From: Pelosinus baikalensis
GTDB taxonomy: Bacteria > Bacillota > Negativicutes > DSM-13327
Assembly (NCBI RefSeq): GCF_020819555.1
Contig: NZ_JAJHJB010000006.1
Coordinates: 1-64,000 of the forward strand
Reading direction: 5' to 3'
Length of the DNA stretch: 64,000 bases
The notes below the pieces were generated by a model. The model was not told the DNA's origin. It was given only the letters and a program-made list of their open reading frames with translations, and did no database searches. Made by a program: the position numbers and the translations under genes. Position 1 is the stretch's first letter. Every line of letters begins with the position of its first letter. Shown piece after piece: positions 45,111 through 53,497 of this stretch.

Positions 45111-45812
45111 ATGTCAGTAATTTCTATGAAACAGCTTTTAGAAGCAGGTGTTCATTTCGGACATCAAACTAGAAGGTGGAACCCTAAAATGGCTCCTTAT
45201 ATTTTTACGGAGCGTAATGGTATCTACATAATTGACTTACAAAAAACAGTCAAAAAAGTGGAAGATGCCTATAATTTTGTGCGTGAAATTGCACAAGATA
45301 AAACAATTTTATTTGTTGGAACGAAAAAACAAGCTCAAGATGCAGTAAAAGAAGAAGCAGTTAGAAGTAACATGTACTACATCAATGAAAGATGGCTCGG
45401 TGGCATGTTGACAAACTTTCAGACCATTCAAAAACGTATTGGACGTTTAAAAGAATTGGAAAAAATGGAAGAAGAAGGGCTGTTTGAAGTACTGTCTAAA
45501 AAGGAAGTTATTACTCTTCGTCATGAGATGGAAAGATTACAAAAGTTCCTTGGCGGTATTAAAAATATGACTAAATTACCAGGAGCATTATTTATTATTG
45601 ATCCTCGTAAAGAACGCATTGCTGTTGCTGAAGCAAAGAAGCTTGGTATACCTATTGTAGCGATTGTAGATACTAATTGTGACCCAGACGAAATTGACTA
45701 TGTCATTCCAGGTAATGATGATGCTATTCGTGCTGTTAAATTGCTTACAGCTAAAATGGCAGATGCTGTTTTGGAAGCTAGACAAGGTGAACAAGTAGAA
45801 GAAGCTGAGTAA
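45111..45812 (+). CDS. rpsB: 30S ribosomal protein S2
   Basis: Small-subunit protein, 233 residues. Seen: MKQLLEAGVHFGHQTRRWNP, GTKKQAQDAV, RWLGGMLTNFQTI and FIIDPRKERIAVAEA, all invariant family segments. First gene of rpsB-tsf; TAACAGGAGGTG upstream is an excellent RBS. Confidence 0.99.
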   Translation: MSVISMKQLLEAGVHFGHQTRRWNPKMAPYIFTERNGIYIIDLQKTVKKVEDAYNFVREIAQDKTILFVGTKKQAQDAVKEEAVRSNMYYINERWLGGMLTNFQTIQKRIGRLKELEKMEEEGLFEVLSKKEVITLRHEMERLQKFLGGIKNMTKLPGALFIIDPRKERIAVAEAKKLGIPIVAIVDTNCDPDEIDYVIPGNDDAIRAVKLLTAKMADAVLEARQGEQVEEAE

Positions 45813-45824
45813 TTGTATTTAGAT

Positions 45825-45864
45825 AAAGGTAAGGGGAAAAATAATATTTTTCCCTCTTACCTTT
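45825..45864 (+). terminator. Hairpin between rpsB and tsf
   Basis: AAAGGTAAGGGGAAAAAT (45825-45842) pairs with ATTTTTCCC-T-CTTACCTTT (45846-45864), with one bulge. No T-tract follows and tsf starts 24 bases later, so it is probably a partial attenuator that lowers tsf relative to rpsB or a stabilising stem. Confidence 0.5.
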
Positions 45865-45887
45865 AATAATAGATAGGGGGACTTTAT

Positions 45888-46535
45888 ATGGTAACTGCTG
45901 AAATGGTAAAAGAATTGCGCCAACGTTCTGGTGCAGGCATGATGGATTGCAAAAAAGCCCTAACTGAAACAAAAGGTAATCTTGATGAAGCCATTGATTA
46001 TTTACGTGAAAAAGGCTTAGCAGCTGCTGCTAAAAAAGCAGACCGAATTGCTTCAGAAGGTGTTATTGAAGCTTACATACATGGTGGCGGACGTATTGGT
46101 GTAATGGTTGAAATCAATTGTGAAACTGACTTTGTTGCAAAAACAGATAAATTCAAAGATTTAGCAAGAGATATTGCAATGCAAATTGCTGCTACGAATC
46201 CTACATGTGTACGTCGTGAAGAAGTACCTGTAGAAGTGTTAGAGCATGAAAAAGAAATTCTTAAGGCCCAAGCTCTAAATGAAGGTAAGCCTGCCAATAT
46301 TGTGGAAAAAATGATTACAGGCAGGGTTGAAAAATATTACAAAGAAGTCTGTCTAATGGAACAAGTTTTTATCAAAAATCCAGATCAGACAATTACTCAA
46401 CTTATTAATGAAAATATCTCTAAAATTGGTGAGAATATTTCCATTCGCAGATTTACCAGATATCAGCTTGGTGAAGGCATCGAGAAAAAAAGCAATGATT
46501 TTGCTGCTGAAGTAATGGCTGCTGTTAAAAAATAA
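45888..46535 (+). CDS. tsf: Elongation factor Ts
   Basis: Nucleotide exchange factor for EF-Tu. 215 residues, the short form usual in Firmicutes and cyanobacteria. Seen: KELRQRSGAGMMDCKKALTE, the TDFVAK motif (CETDFVAKTDKFKDLA) and the C-terminal coiled domain. Its stop codon lies inside the first arm of the following terminator. Confidence 0.98.
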   Translation: MVTAEMVKELRQRSGAGMMDCKKALTETKGNLDEAIDYLREKGLAAAAKKADRIASEGVIEAYIHGGGRIGVMVEINCETDFVAKTDKFKDLARDIAMQIAATNPTCVRREEVPVEVLEHEKEILKAQALNEGKPANIVEKMITGRVEKYYKEVCLMEQVFIKNPDQTITQLINENISKIGENISIRRFTRYQLGEGIEKKSNDFAAEVMAAVKK

Positions 46536-46565
46536 GAGAACACTGCAGTGTTCTCTTATTTTTAA
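46531..46565 (+). terminator. Terminator overlapping the tsf stop codon
   Basis: Perfect 30-bp palindrome: AATAAGAGAACACTG (46531-46545) with CAGTGTTCTCTTATT (46546-46560), followed by TTTA. The tsf TAA (46533-46535) is in the left arm. Confidence 0.85.
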
Positions 46566-46603
46566 GGAATCAGAGTATATTAAATTTTGATTTCAAATTT
46601 GGA

Positions 46604-46657
46604 AGGACAAAGCTTATTTCTATATCTTATAAGATAAGGTAAAGGCTTTGTCTTTTC
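46604..46657 (+). terminator. Second hairpin upstream of pyrH
   Basis: GACAAAGC (46606-46613) pairs with GCTTTGTC (46645-46652), then TTTTCTTA. The interior contains a TATCTTATAAGATA palindrome. It is terminator-like and could act as an attenuator in the pyrH leader if transcription starts between it and tsf. No strong promoter was seen in this gap. Confidence 0.5.
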
Positions 46658-46720
46658 TTAAATGTATTAGAGGATTTAGTGTAGTTTTGTAGAATTCAAT
46701 GGAAGGATGGAGGGATATGT

Positions 46721-47440
46721 TTGCTTACATCAAAATATAAGCGTGTAATTTTGAAGCTTAGTGGTGAAGCTTTGGCTGGGCAGCAGGGATATGGTATTGA
46801 TCCAGTTATTGTTGACTCTATCGCTCGCCAAATAAAAGAAATTAGAAATACAAACTTACAAGTTGCAGTGGTCGTTGGTGGGGGAAATATTTGGCGTGGC
46901 TTGTCTGGAAGTGCTAAAGGAATGGATAGAGCTGCTGCTGATTATATGGGAATGCTAGCTACTGTAATGAACTCTCTGGCTCTTCAGGATGCTCTAGAAC
47001 AATGTGATGTGGATACCCGTGTGCAAACTGCAATTGAAATGCGTCAAATTGCTGAGCCATATATCCGTCGTCGGGCTGTTCGCCATTTAGAAAAAAATCG
47101 TGTAGTTATTTTTGCTGCAGGTACTGGTAATCCTTATTTTTCTACCGATACAACAGCTGCGCTTAGAGCAGCGGAAATTGAAGCAGATGTAATTCTTATG
47201 GCGAAAAAGAATACGGATGGTGTATATGATTCTGATCCTCGTTTAAATCCAGAAGCTAAAAAGTTTAAAGAGTTAGCATATATTGAGGTTCTAAAACGAG
47301 GTTTAGGTGTTATGGATTCTACTGCCACTAGTTTGTGTATGGATAATAAAATTCCCATTATTGTGTTTAGTATTGACGAGCCGGGGAATATTTTGAAGGC
47401 TGCCCTTGGAGAAGATATTGGTACTGTTGTGGGGGGATAA
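46721..47440 (+). CDS. pyrH: UMP kinase
   Basis: Phosphorylates UMP to UDP. 239 residues, amino-acid kinase fold: VILKLSGEALAGQQG, VVVGGGNIWRG and MAKKNTDGVYDSDPR are signature motifs. TTG start at 46721 behind GGAGGGA. Leads the pyrH-frr unit. Confidence 0.98.
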   Translation: MLTSKYKRVILKLSGEALAGQQGYGIDPVIVDSIARQIKEIRNTNLQVAVVVGGGNIWRGLSGSAKGMDRAAADYMGMLATVMNSLALQDALEQCDVDTRVQTAIEMRQIAEPYIRRRAVRHLEKNRVVIFAAGTGNPYFSTDTTAALRAAEIEADVILMAKKNTDGVYDSDPRLNPEAKKFKELAYIEVLKRGLGVMDSTATSLCMDNKIPIIVFSIDEPGNILKAALGEDIGTVVGG

Positions 47441-47442
47441 AA

Positions 47443-48003
47443 ATGTTAATTAAGGAAATATATGATAGCAATACCGAAAAAATGAAGAAAGCAATTGATG
47501 CTTTGCGCAGAGAATTATCTACTTTGCGTGCAGGGCGAGCTACGCCTGCATTGTTAGATAAGATTACAGTCGATTATTATGGTACGCCCACACCGATAAA
47601 TCAAGTGGCAAACATTGCTGTACCTGAACCACGGATGATTACAATTCAAGCATGGGAAAAATCGATGATTGCGCAGATTGAAAAAGCAATTTTAAAATCA
47701 GATTTAGGGCTTACACCTAACAGTGATGGAGTTGTCATTCGATTGAATATACCACAATTGACGCAGCAGCGTCGTATAGAACTTGTGAAGGTTGTTCATA
47801 AGAAAGCTGAGGATAGCCGAATTGTCATTCGTAATTCTCGGCGCGATGCAAATGATGCAATAAAAAAGCTTGAGAAAGATAAAGCGATATCCGAAGATGA
47901 CGTAAAGAAAGCTCAGGATGATATGCAGAAACTGACTGATAAGTACGTAAAGGAAGTCGATACTATTATGAATGCTAAAGAAAAAGAGATCATGGAAGTA
48001 TAA
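47443..48003 (+). CDS. frr: Ribosome recycling factor
   Basis: Splits post-termination ribosomes with EF-G. 186 residues. Seen: LRAGRATPALLDKITVDYYG, MITIQAWEKSM, and KKAEDSRIVIRNSRRDAND. Starts 2 bases after pyrH. Confidence 0.99.
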   Translation: MLIKEIYDSNTEKMKKAIDALRRELSTLRAGRATPALLDKITVDYYGTPTPINQVANIAVPEPRMITIQAWEKSMIAQIEKAILKSDLGLTPNSDGVVIRLNIPQLTQQRRIELVKVVHKKAEDSRIVIRNSRRDANDAIKKLEKDKAISEDDVKKAQDDMQKLTDKYVKEVDTIMNAKEKEIMEV

Positions 48004-48004
48004 T

Positions 48005-48214
48005 ATGATAGATGTAGTAGCAAAATCCTTATATGTAGCAGAAAAGCAGCTAAATGAAGCACAGATACAATATACGGTAATTGTGACTCGTCCAACACGT
48101 CACATATCGGGATTAACAGAGGATTGCTTTTATGTTATACGGCAGCAGTTTCATGATGGCGTGTATCATCTGGTAGCTGCTGCTAAGATGGGGAGAGAAA
48201 GTGTTAAATGTTAA
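48005..48214 (+). CDS. Small hypothetical protein after frr
   Basis: Not recognised. 69 residues from ATG 48005, one base after the frr stop; the frame extends upstream inside frr but that part is a shadow. It has a mixed alpha/beta pattern, no signal peptide or membrane helix, and two cysteines (Cys42 and the C-terminal Cys69). Tight spacing suggests translational coupling with frr. It may be a small lineage-specific gene. Confidence 0.55.
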   Translation: MIDVVAKSLYVAEKQLNEAQIQYTVIVTRPTRHISGLTEDCFYVIRQQFHDGVYHLVAAAKMGRESVKC

Positions 48215-48277
48215 CTTGCAGTGATAAACATAACCTTGAAAATAGTTGTAAAGTAGCTTTTTCTGTAAGTATATGTT

Positions 48278-48376
48278 TTGAATGAAGGGAATGTCATATT
48301 TACCATTTTAACAAAATGTGTAGAATGCGGTGCCTGTGCGGCGGTTTGCCCTGTTGGTGCTATTTTGGCTCCATGA
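48278..48376 (+). pseudogene. Ferredoxin-like 4Fe-4S remnant
   Basis: A 32-codon frame ends in TKCVECGACAAVCPVGAI, a perfect CxxCxxCxxxCP [4Fe-4S] motif, then LAP and TGA. The only in-frame standard start is TTG 48278, without an RBS. AAGGG at 48285-48289 would suit ATA at 48296. ATG 48291 starts MSYL in another frame; a 2-base deletion would join it to ILTKC and put the first Cys at position 9, as in ferredoxins beginning MAYVIT. The second cluster half is missing. Most likely a decayed ferredoxin gene; a tiny functional peptide is less likely. Confidence 0.55.
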
Positions 48377-48380
48377 CTGG

Positions 48381-48403
48381 AACCCCCTCGCAAGAGGGGG
48401 TTT
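48381..48403 (+). terminator. Hairpin between the ferredoxin remnant and uppS
   Basis: AACCCCCTC (48381-48389), GCAA loop, GAGGGGGTT (48394-48402). GC-rich with only a short, broken T-tract, so termination is probably partial. Confidence 0.6.
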
Positions 48404-48436
48404 AGTTGCTTGTTAGATTATCTTGGAGGTCATAAC

Positions 48437-49204
48437 ATGTGGGAAAAATGGTTTAACAAAAAAAATGAGAAGATTGCTACAGAAAATATAGTAGAACAAG
48501 GAAATTTACCCCAACACGTTGCTATTATCATGGATGGAAATGGGCGATGGGCTAAACGAAAAGGATTGCCGCGTACTTTTGGTCATCGAGCAGGTGTAGA
48601 AAGTTTACGCCATATTGTTACAACGGCTGTTAATATGAATTTGAAAGTATTGACCACATATGCATTTTCTACTGAAAATTGGAAAAGACCGGAAGATGAA
48701 GTGAACTTATTAATGCGCTTATTTTCTGAATATCTTGAAAGCGAAATTGATGAATTGCATCAAAAAAATGTCCAAATTCGCTTTATTGGCAAAATAGATG
48801 AATTAGCTACTGCATTACAACAAAAAGTTGAAAAGGCCCAGATACATACTGCAAATAATACAGGGTTAGTTTTTAATTTGGCAGTCAATTATGGTGGGCG
48901 AGCAGAAATTGTACGTTCTGTTCAGATGATTGGCGAGAAGGTTGCTAGAGGCGAAATTTTACCTGGCGATATTAGTGAAAAAAGCATAATGGAAAATTTA
49001 TATACAGCCAGTTTACCTGATCCTGACTTGATCATTCGACCTAGTGGTGATTTTCGAATCAGTAATTTTTTATTATGGCAATCAGCGTATGCAGAATTCT
49101 GGTTTACTGATATTTATTGGCCTGACTTTAAGCCTGATCATTTTCTACAGGCTATTGTGGATTATCAGAAACGAGAACGAAGATTTGGGGGATTAAAAAA
49201 ATAA
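48437..49204 (+). CDS. uppS: Undecaprenyl (isoprenyl) diphosphate synthase
   Basis: Cis-prenyltransferase making the C55 lipid carrier for peptidoglycan. 255 residues from ATG 48437 after TTGGAGGT; an upstream TTG at 48410 lies before that RBS. Seen: AIIMDGNGRWAKRKG with Asp33, FGHRAGVESL, and RPSGDFRISNFLLWQSAYAE. Confidence 0.96.
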   Translation: MWEKWFNKKNEKIATENIVEQGNLPQHVAIIMDGNGRWAKRKGLPRTFGHRAGVESLRHIVTTAVNMNLKVLTTYAFSTENWKRPEDEVNLLMRLFSEYLESEIDELHQKNVQIRFIGKIDELATALQQKVEKAQIHTANNTGLVFNLAVNYGGRAEIVRSVQMIGEKVARGEILPGDISEKSIMENLYTASLPDPDLIIRPSGDFRISNFLLWQSAYAEFWFTDIYWPDFKPDHFLQAIVDYQKRERRFGGLKK

Positions 49205-49224
49205 GGTTACAGGTAGGTGCTTGA

Positions 49225-50052
49225 ATGCTGGGGAGACGGGTTTTAACAGCAGTAATAGGTATACCTATTACTATCTATGTAATTCATTATGGTGAGTGGT
49301 TATTTGCTGCTGCTATTTTGATTCTTACATTATTGGCATGGCATGAATTTTATACAATGCTGCGTAATAAGAATATAAAAGTATTTTATAATTTGGGAAT
49401 TCTAATGAATGCTTTGATACTAGGATGCGCCTGGTTAGGCAACTCTCAGGAAATGACCATGACATTCGTTTTTGCCACTCTATTATGTCTAGTAAATATG
49501 GTAGTGTCAGGAAATAAGTTTACTGTTGCTGATGTAGCTTTTTCTATACTTGGCATTACTTATATTGGCGTAGGTTTTTCCCATTTATTGCTTTTAAGAT
49601 ATACTGATAGTTCTTTATATATAACGACTTCTGTGGGGACGTTGTCTATGGGAGCTAGCTATTTGTGGTTAGCCTTTATTGGAACATGGGCGAATGATAC
49701 GTTTGCTTATTTTGTAGGGTCGCGTTTTGGGCGGCGTAAGCTATGCCCAGCAATCAGTCCAGCAAAAACAGTAGAAGGTTCTATTGGGGGACTCGTCGGT
49801 AGTATTTTAGCGATTACCCTGTTAGGATTGTTATTTAAGTTACCAGTAAGTCATAGTATAGCCATGGGTTTAGTAGTTGGTGTTATTGCGCCTATTGGAG
49901 ATTTAGCAGAATCTGCGATAAAACGTTTTGCAGGAGTAAAAGATTCTGGAAAATTATTGCCAGGCCATGGTGGAATTTTGGATCGTTTTGATAGTATATT
50001 ATTTACAGTACCTATTGTTTATTACTATATACATATGTTTCTATTACGGTAA
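49225..50052 (+). CDS. cdsA: Phosphatidate cytidylyltransferase
   Basis: Makes CDP-diacylglycerol for phospholipid synthesis. 275 residues, about eight membrane helices. Seen: the signature KRFAGVKDSGKLLPGHGG followed by ILDRFDS near the C-terminus. ATG after AGGTAGGTG. Confidence 0.96.
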   Translation: MLGRRVLTAVIGIPITIYVIHYGEWLFAAAILILTLLAWHEFYTMLRNKNIKVFYNLGILMNALILGCAWLGNSQEMTMTFVFATLLCLVNMVVSGNKFTVADVAFSILGITYIGVGFSHLLLLRYTDSSLYITTSVGTLSMGASYLWLAFIGTWANDTFAYFVGSRFGRRKLCPAISPAKTVEGSIGGLVGSILAITLLGLLFKLPVSHSIAMGLVVGVIAPIGDLAESAIKRFAGVKDSGKLLPGHGGILDRFDSILFTVPIVYYYIHMFLLR

Positions 50053-50098
50053 TTTATTTCTAGTGTATAATTTAAGTAGGTTAAGGGAGATTTTTACA

Positions 50099-51253
50099 AT
50101 GCAATCTATAGCAATTTTAGGCAGCACTGGTTCTATTGGCACACAATCTTTAGAAGTTATTGCAGCTAATCAAGATCAATTTTGTGTAACTGCATTAGCT
50201 GCTTATCATAATGATATTTTATTAGAGAAGCAAATTGAATATTTTAACCCTAAAATAGCTGTATTGGTTGATAAGAATGCAGCAGACAGGCTTACCAGAA
50301 GATATTCGGGATCAACAATTATTTTAACTGGTGAAGAAGGATTATTAGAAGCAGCTATTCACGAGAATGTGAATACTGTATTAACATCTTTAGTTGGGTT
50401 TGCTGGTTTAAAACCTACTTTGGCGGCAATTAAGGCTGGCAAACATATTGCATTAGCGAATAAAGAGACATTGGTAGCTGCCGGTGAGTTGGTAACTCAG
50501 CTTGCACAAGACAACCATGTAAAGATTCTTCCCGTAGACAGTGAACATAGTGCAATTTTTCAATGTCTGCAGGGGGAAAGTAGAAAAAAAATCAATCGCA
50601 TTCTTCTTACTGCTTCAGGCGGTCCTTTTCATGGTTTGAAAAGAGAAGAATTAGAGCATGTTACTATAGAGGATTGCTTACGGCATCCGAATTGGTCAAT
50701 GGGGAAAAAAATTACTGTGGATTCTTCTACGTTAGCAAATAAAGGATTGGAAGTAATTGAAGCTCGATGGTTATTTGATGTTCCATATTCTCAAATTGAG
50801 GTTGTTGTACATCCTCAAAGTATTGTTCATTCTATGGTTGAATTTGTAGATGGATCTGTTATGGCTCAATTAGGAAAACCGGATATGAGAGTGCCGATTC
50901 AATATGCCCTTACTTATCCTGAAAGATTTGCTACAGAGTATCCCAAACTTGATTTTAAAACACTATCTGCATTAACTTTTTCCGCACCTGATATGGTTAA
51001 CTTCCCCATATTGCCACTTGCTTTTACTGCAGGGAATACAGGAGGAACATTGCCATGTGTATTCAATGCAGCCAATGAGGAAGCCGTTTATGCTTTTCTG
51101 CAAGGGCAAATTCGTTATCTGGATATTTTCTTGGTGATAAGAAGCGTAATGGAAAGTCATAAGGTCACTATGCTGCCTGATCTAAATGACATTTGTAGTG
51201 CCGATTTGTGGTCGCGCGTGCAGGCTCAAGAAATTCTAAAAGCTATTAAATAG
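50099..51253 (+). CDS. dxr: 1-deoxy-D-xylulose 5-phosphate reductoisomerase
   Basis: First committed step of the MEP isoprenoid pathway (DXP to MEP, NADPH). 384 residues from ATG 50099, 9 bases after AAGGGAGA; the longer frame reaching into cdsA is a shadow. Seen: ILGSTGSIGTQSLEVI (NADPH), ANKETLVAAGE, PVDSEHSAIFQCL and the HPQSIVHSMVEF metal/substrate region. Confidence 0.97.
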   Translation: MQSIAILGSTGSIGTQSLEVIAANQDQFCVTALAAYHNDILLEKQIEYFNPKIAVLVDKNAADRLTRRYSGSTIILTGEEGLLEAAIHENVNTVLTSLVGFAGLKPTLAAIKAGKHIALANKETLVAAGELVTQLAQDNHVKILPVDSEHSAIFQCLQGESRKKINRILLTASGGPFHGLKREELEHVTIEDCLRHPNWSMGKKITVDSSTLANKGLEVIEARWLFDVPYSQIEVVVHPQSIVHSMVEFVDGSVMAQLGKPDMRVPIQYALTYPERFATEYPKLDFKTLSALTFSAPDMVNFPILPLAFTAGNTGGTLPCVFNAANEEAVYAFLQGQIRYLDIFLVIRSVMESHKVTMLPDLNDICSADLWSRVQAQEILKAIK

Positions 51254-51283
51254 GTATATAATAAGAAGATAGGAGTGATTCTA

Positions 51284-52315
51284 TTGTTGATGACAACCGT
51301 TGCTACCATTTTTGTATTTGGACTGTTGGTATTCGTTCATGAATTAGGACATTTCGTTACCGCAAAAATGACTGGTATGCGAGTAGATGAGTTTGCGATT
51401 GGCTTTGGTCCTAAAGTAATTAGTTATAAGCATGGTGAGACGCTATATTCTTGGCGCATTATACCATTAGGCGGTTTCAATAAAATTGCAGGTATGGATC
51501 CTGATGAGGAGCAAGATGATCGCTCTTTTAATGCAAAATCGATTCCTGCCAGGATGTTAGTAATTGTAGCTGGATCAACAATGAATTTTGTGTTGCCAAT
51601 CTTATTATTTTTGACAATTTTTTTGAGCTCAGGTATTGATACTCCTTCAAGCTCTCCCATTGTCGGTAATGTTTTTGCTGATAAGCCTGCAGCGCAGGCA
51701 GGATTATCCCTTGGTGATACAATCATTGCGGTGAATAATCAAGAAATTACATCATGGAGAGAATTTGTAAATATTGTACAAATAAATGCTGGTAATAAAC
51801 TATCATTAAAATATCAACATAATGGTGAAATTAAAACAACGGTAGTAACTCCAGAATTTGACGAAAAAGCCAATCGAGGCATTATAGGTGTGATGCCGCA
51901 AATTGAAAAATATCATCCGGGTTTTATCGAAGCATTTGGCTTAGCTGCTAAGCAAACATATGTAGTAGCGAGTAGTATGGTTGTTGGCATTGCGCAAATG
52001 ATTACAGGAAAGGTTGCTGCTGAAGTAGCTGGTCCAATTGGTGTGGCGCAAATGGCGGGTGAAGTAGCGCAATTAGGCTTGATTCCTCTACTGCAGTTTG
52101 CTGCATTTTTGAGCATAAACTTAGGACTGATTAATTTGTTACCAGTACCTATGCTTGATGGCGGGCATCTTGTAACCTTAGTCGTAGAGGGATTAAGAGG
52201 TAAGCCCTTAGAGAAAAAGCATATGCAATTTATACAAATGATTGGCTTTGCCTTATTGATGCTTTTATTTTTAGTAGCTACCTTTAAAGATATTTCTAGA
52301 TTAAAGATTTTTTAA
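51284..52315 (+). CDS. rseP: Site-2 zinc metalloprotease RseP (RasP)
   Basis: Intramembrane protease of regulated proteolysis. 343 residues from TTG 51284, 8 bases after AGGAG; an upstream GTG (51275) directly follows that site. Seen: HELGH (19-23) in the first helix, a PDZ domain (about 110-200) with PAAQAGLSLGDTI, and the C-terminal NLLPVPMLDGGHL motif. Confidence 0.95.
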   Translation: MLMTTVATIFVFGLLVFVHELGHFVTAKMTGMRVDEFAIGFGPKVISYKHGETLYSWRIIPLGGFNKIAGMDPDEEQDDRSFNAKSIPARMLVIVAGSTMNFVLPILLFLTIFLSSGIDTPSSSPIVGNVFADKPAAQAGLSLGDTIIAVNNQEITSWREFVNIVQINAGNKLSLKYQHNGEIKTTVVTPEFDEKANRGIIGVMPQIEKYHPGFIEAFGLAAKQTYVVASSMVVGIAQMITGKVAAEVAGPIGVAQMAGEVAQLGLIPLLQFAAFLSINLGLINLLPVPMLDGGHLVTLVVEGLRGKPLEKKHMQFIQMIGFALLMLLFLVATFKDISRLKIF

Positions 52316-52414
52316 GAACGAGAAAACTTTTTAGAAAGATGAAATCAAGGGGGAATTTAAATTTATTTAAGTAAATTAATTGCCGCCTAGATCGTAGATT
52401 TTTGAGGTGAAGAA

Positions 52415-53494
52415 ATGACAGAATTTATGCAACGAAGAATGACAAACCCTGTATATGTTGGCAAGGTAATGGTTGGTGGTACAGCTCCTATCTCTGTTCA
52501 ATCTATGACAAATACCAAAACTGATGATGTAGCAGGTACAGTAGCTCAAATTATGCAGTTGGGTTCAGCAGGGTGTGATATAGTGCGTTTAGCGGTACCA
52601 GATATGTCAGCAGCATTAGCAATAAAAGAAATTAAATCAAAAGTACAGATACCTCTAATTGCAGATATTCATTTTGATTATCGTTTAGCAATTGCTGCAA
52701 TGGAAAATGGTGTTGATGCTCTGCGGATTAATCCTGGCAATATTGCTGAGGCAAATCATGTTGCAATCATTGTTAAAGAAGCAAAAAAACGAAGTATTCC
52801 GATTCGTATTGGGGTGAATGCCGGCTCTTTAGAAAAAAGTATTCTAGAGAAATATGGCGGGCACCCTACGCCTGCTGGCATGGTAGAAAGTGCGATGCAG
52901 CATATTGCTATCTTAGAAAAATTAGACTTTCGAGATATTAAAGTATCGTTAAAAGCCAACGATGTTCCTATGACTATTAATGCTTATCGGTTGATGTCTG
53001 AAACAGTTAATTATCCTTTGCACTTGGGAATTACGGAAGCTGGAACCATAAAATCGGGAGTGATTAAATCAGCGGTAGGTATTGGTGCTTTATTAGCACA
53101 AGGTATTGGCGATACTATTCGCGTATCCCTAACAGGTGATCCTGTGGAAGAAATAAAAGCTGCAAATGAAATATTAAAGTCTTTAGGATTAAGAGAATAT
53201 GGACCAACTTTGATTTCATGCCCTACTTGTGGACGGTGTAATATCAATTTGGCAGAAATCGCGGAACAAGTTGAGCAAAAACTTAGCCAAGTACGTAAGC
53301 CATTTAAAGTTGCTGTTATGGGATGTGTTGTGAATGGCCCTGGTGAAGCAAAGGAAGCAGATGTTGGAATTGCAGGCGGCAAGGGGCAAGGATTGGTATT
53401 TCGTAAAGGTGAGATCGTAAAAAGAGTTTCAGAAGATCAGTTAGTAACAGCATTATTCACAGAAATTGACAAACTCATCGAGGAGGACAATTAA
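52415..53494 (+). CDS. ispG: 4-hydroxy-3-methylbut-2-en-1-yl diphosphate synthase
   Basis: MEP-pathway iron-sulfur enzyme converting MEcPP to HMBPP. 359 residues. Seen: TIM-barrel SVQSMTNTKTDD and ALRINPGNI, and the [4Fe-4S] cysteines Cys269 and Cys272 (CPTCGR) with Cys304 (MGCVVNGPGEA). ATG after GAGGTGAAG; ends 3 bases before proS. Confidence 0.97.
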   Translation: MTEFMQRRMTNPVYVGKVMVGGTAPISVQSMTNTKTDDVAGTVAQIMQLGSAGCDIVRLAVPDMSAALAIKEIKSKVQIPLIADIHFDYRLAIAAMENGVDALRINPGNIAEANHVAIIVKEAKKRSIPIRIGVNAGSLEKSILEKYGGHPTPAGMVESAMQHIAILEKLDFRDIKVSLKANDVPMTINAYRLMSETVNYPLHLGITEAGTIKSGVIKSAVGIGALLAQGIGDTIRVSLTGDPVEEIKAANEILKSLGLREYGPTLISCPTCGRCNINLAEIAEQVEQKLSQVRKPFKVAVMGCVVNGPGEAKEADVGIAGGKGQGLVFRKGEIVKRVSEDQLVTALFTEIDKLIEEDN

Positions 53495-53497
53495 ACT

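Noticed and set aside
49967..50098. N-terminal extension of Dxr into cdsA
   Set aside because: Hydrophobic shadow of cdsA. ATG 50099 has a good RBS and starts the conserved Dxr N-terminus.
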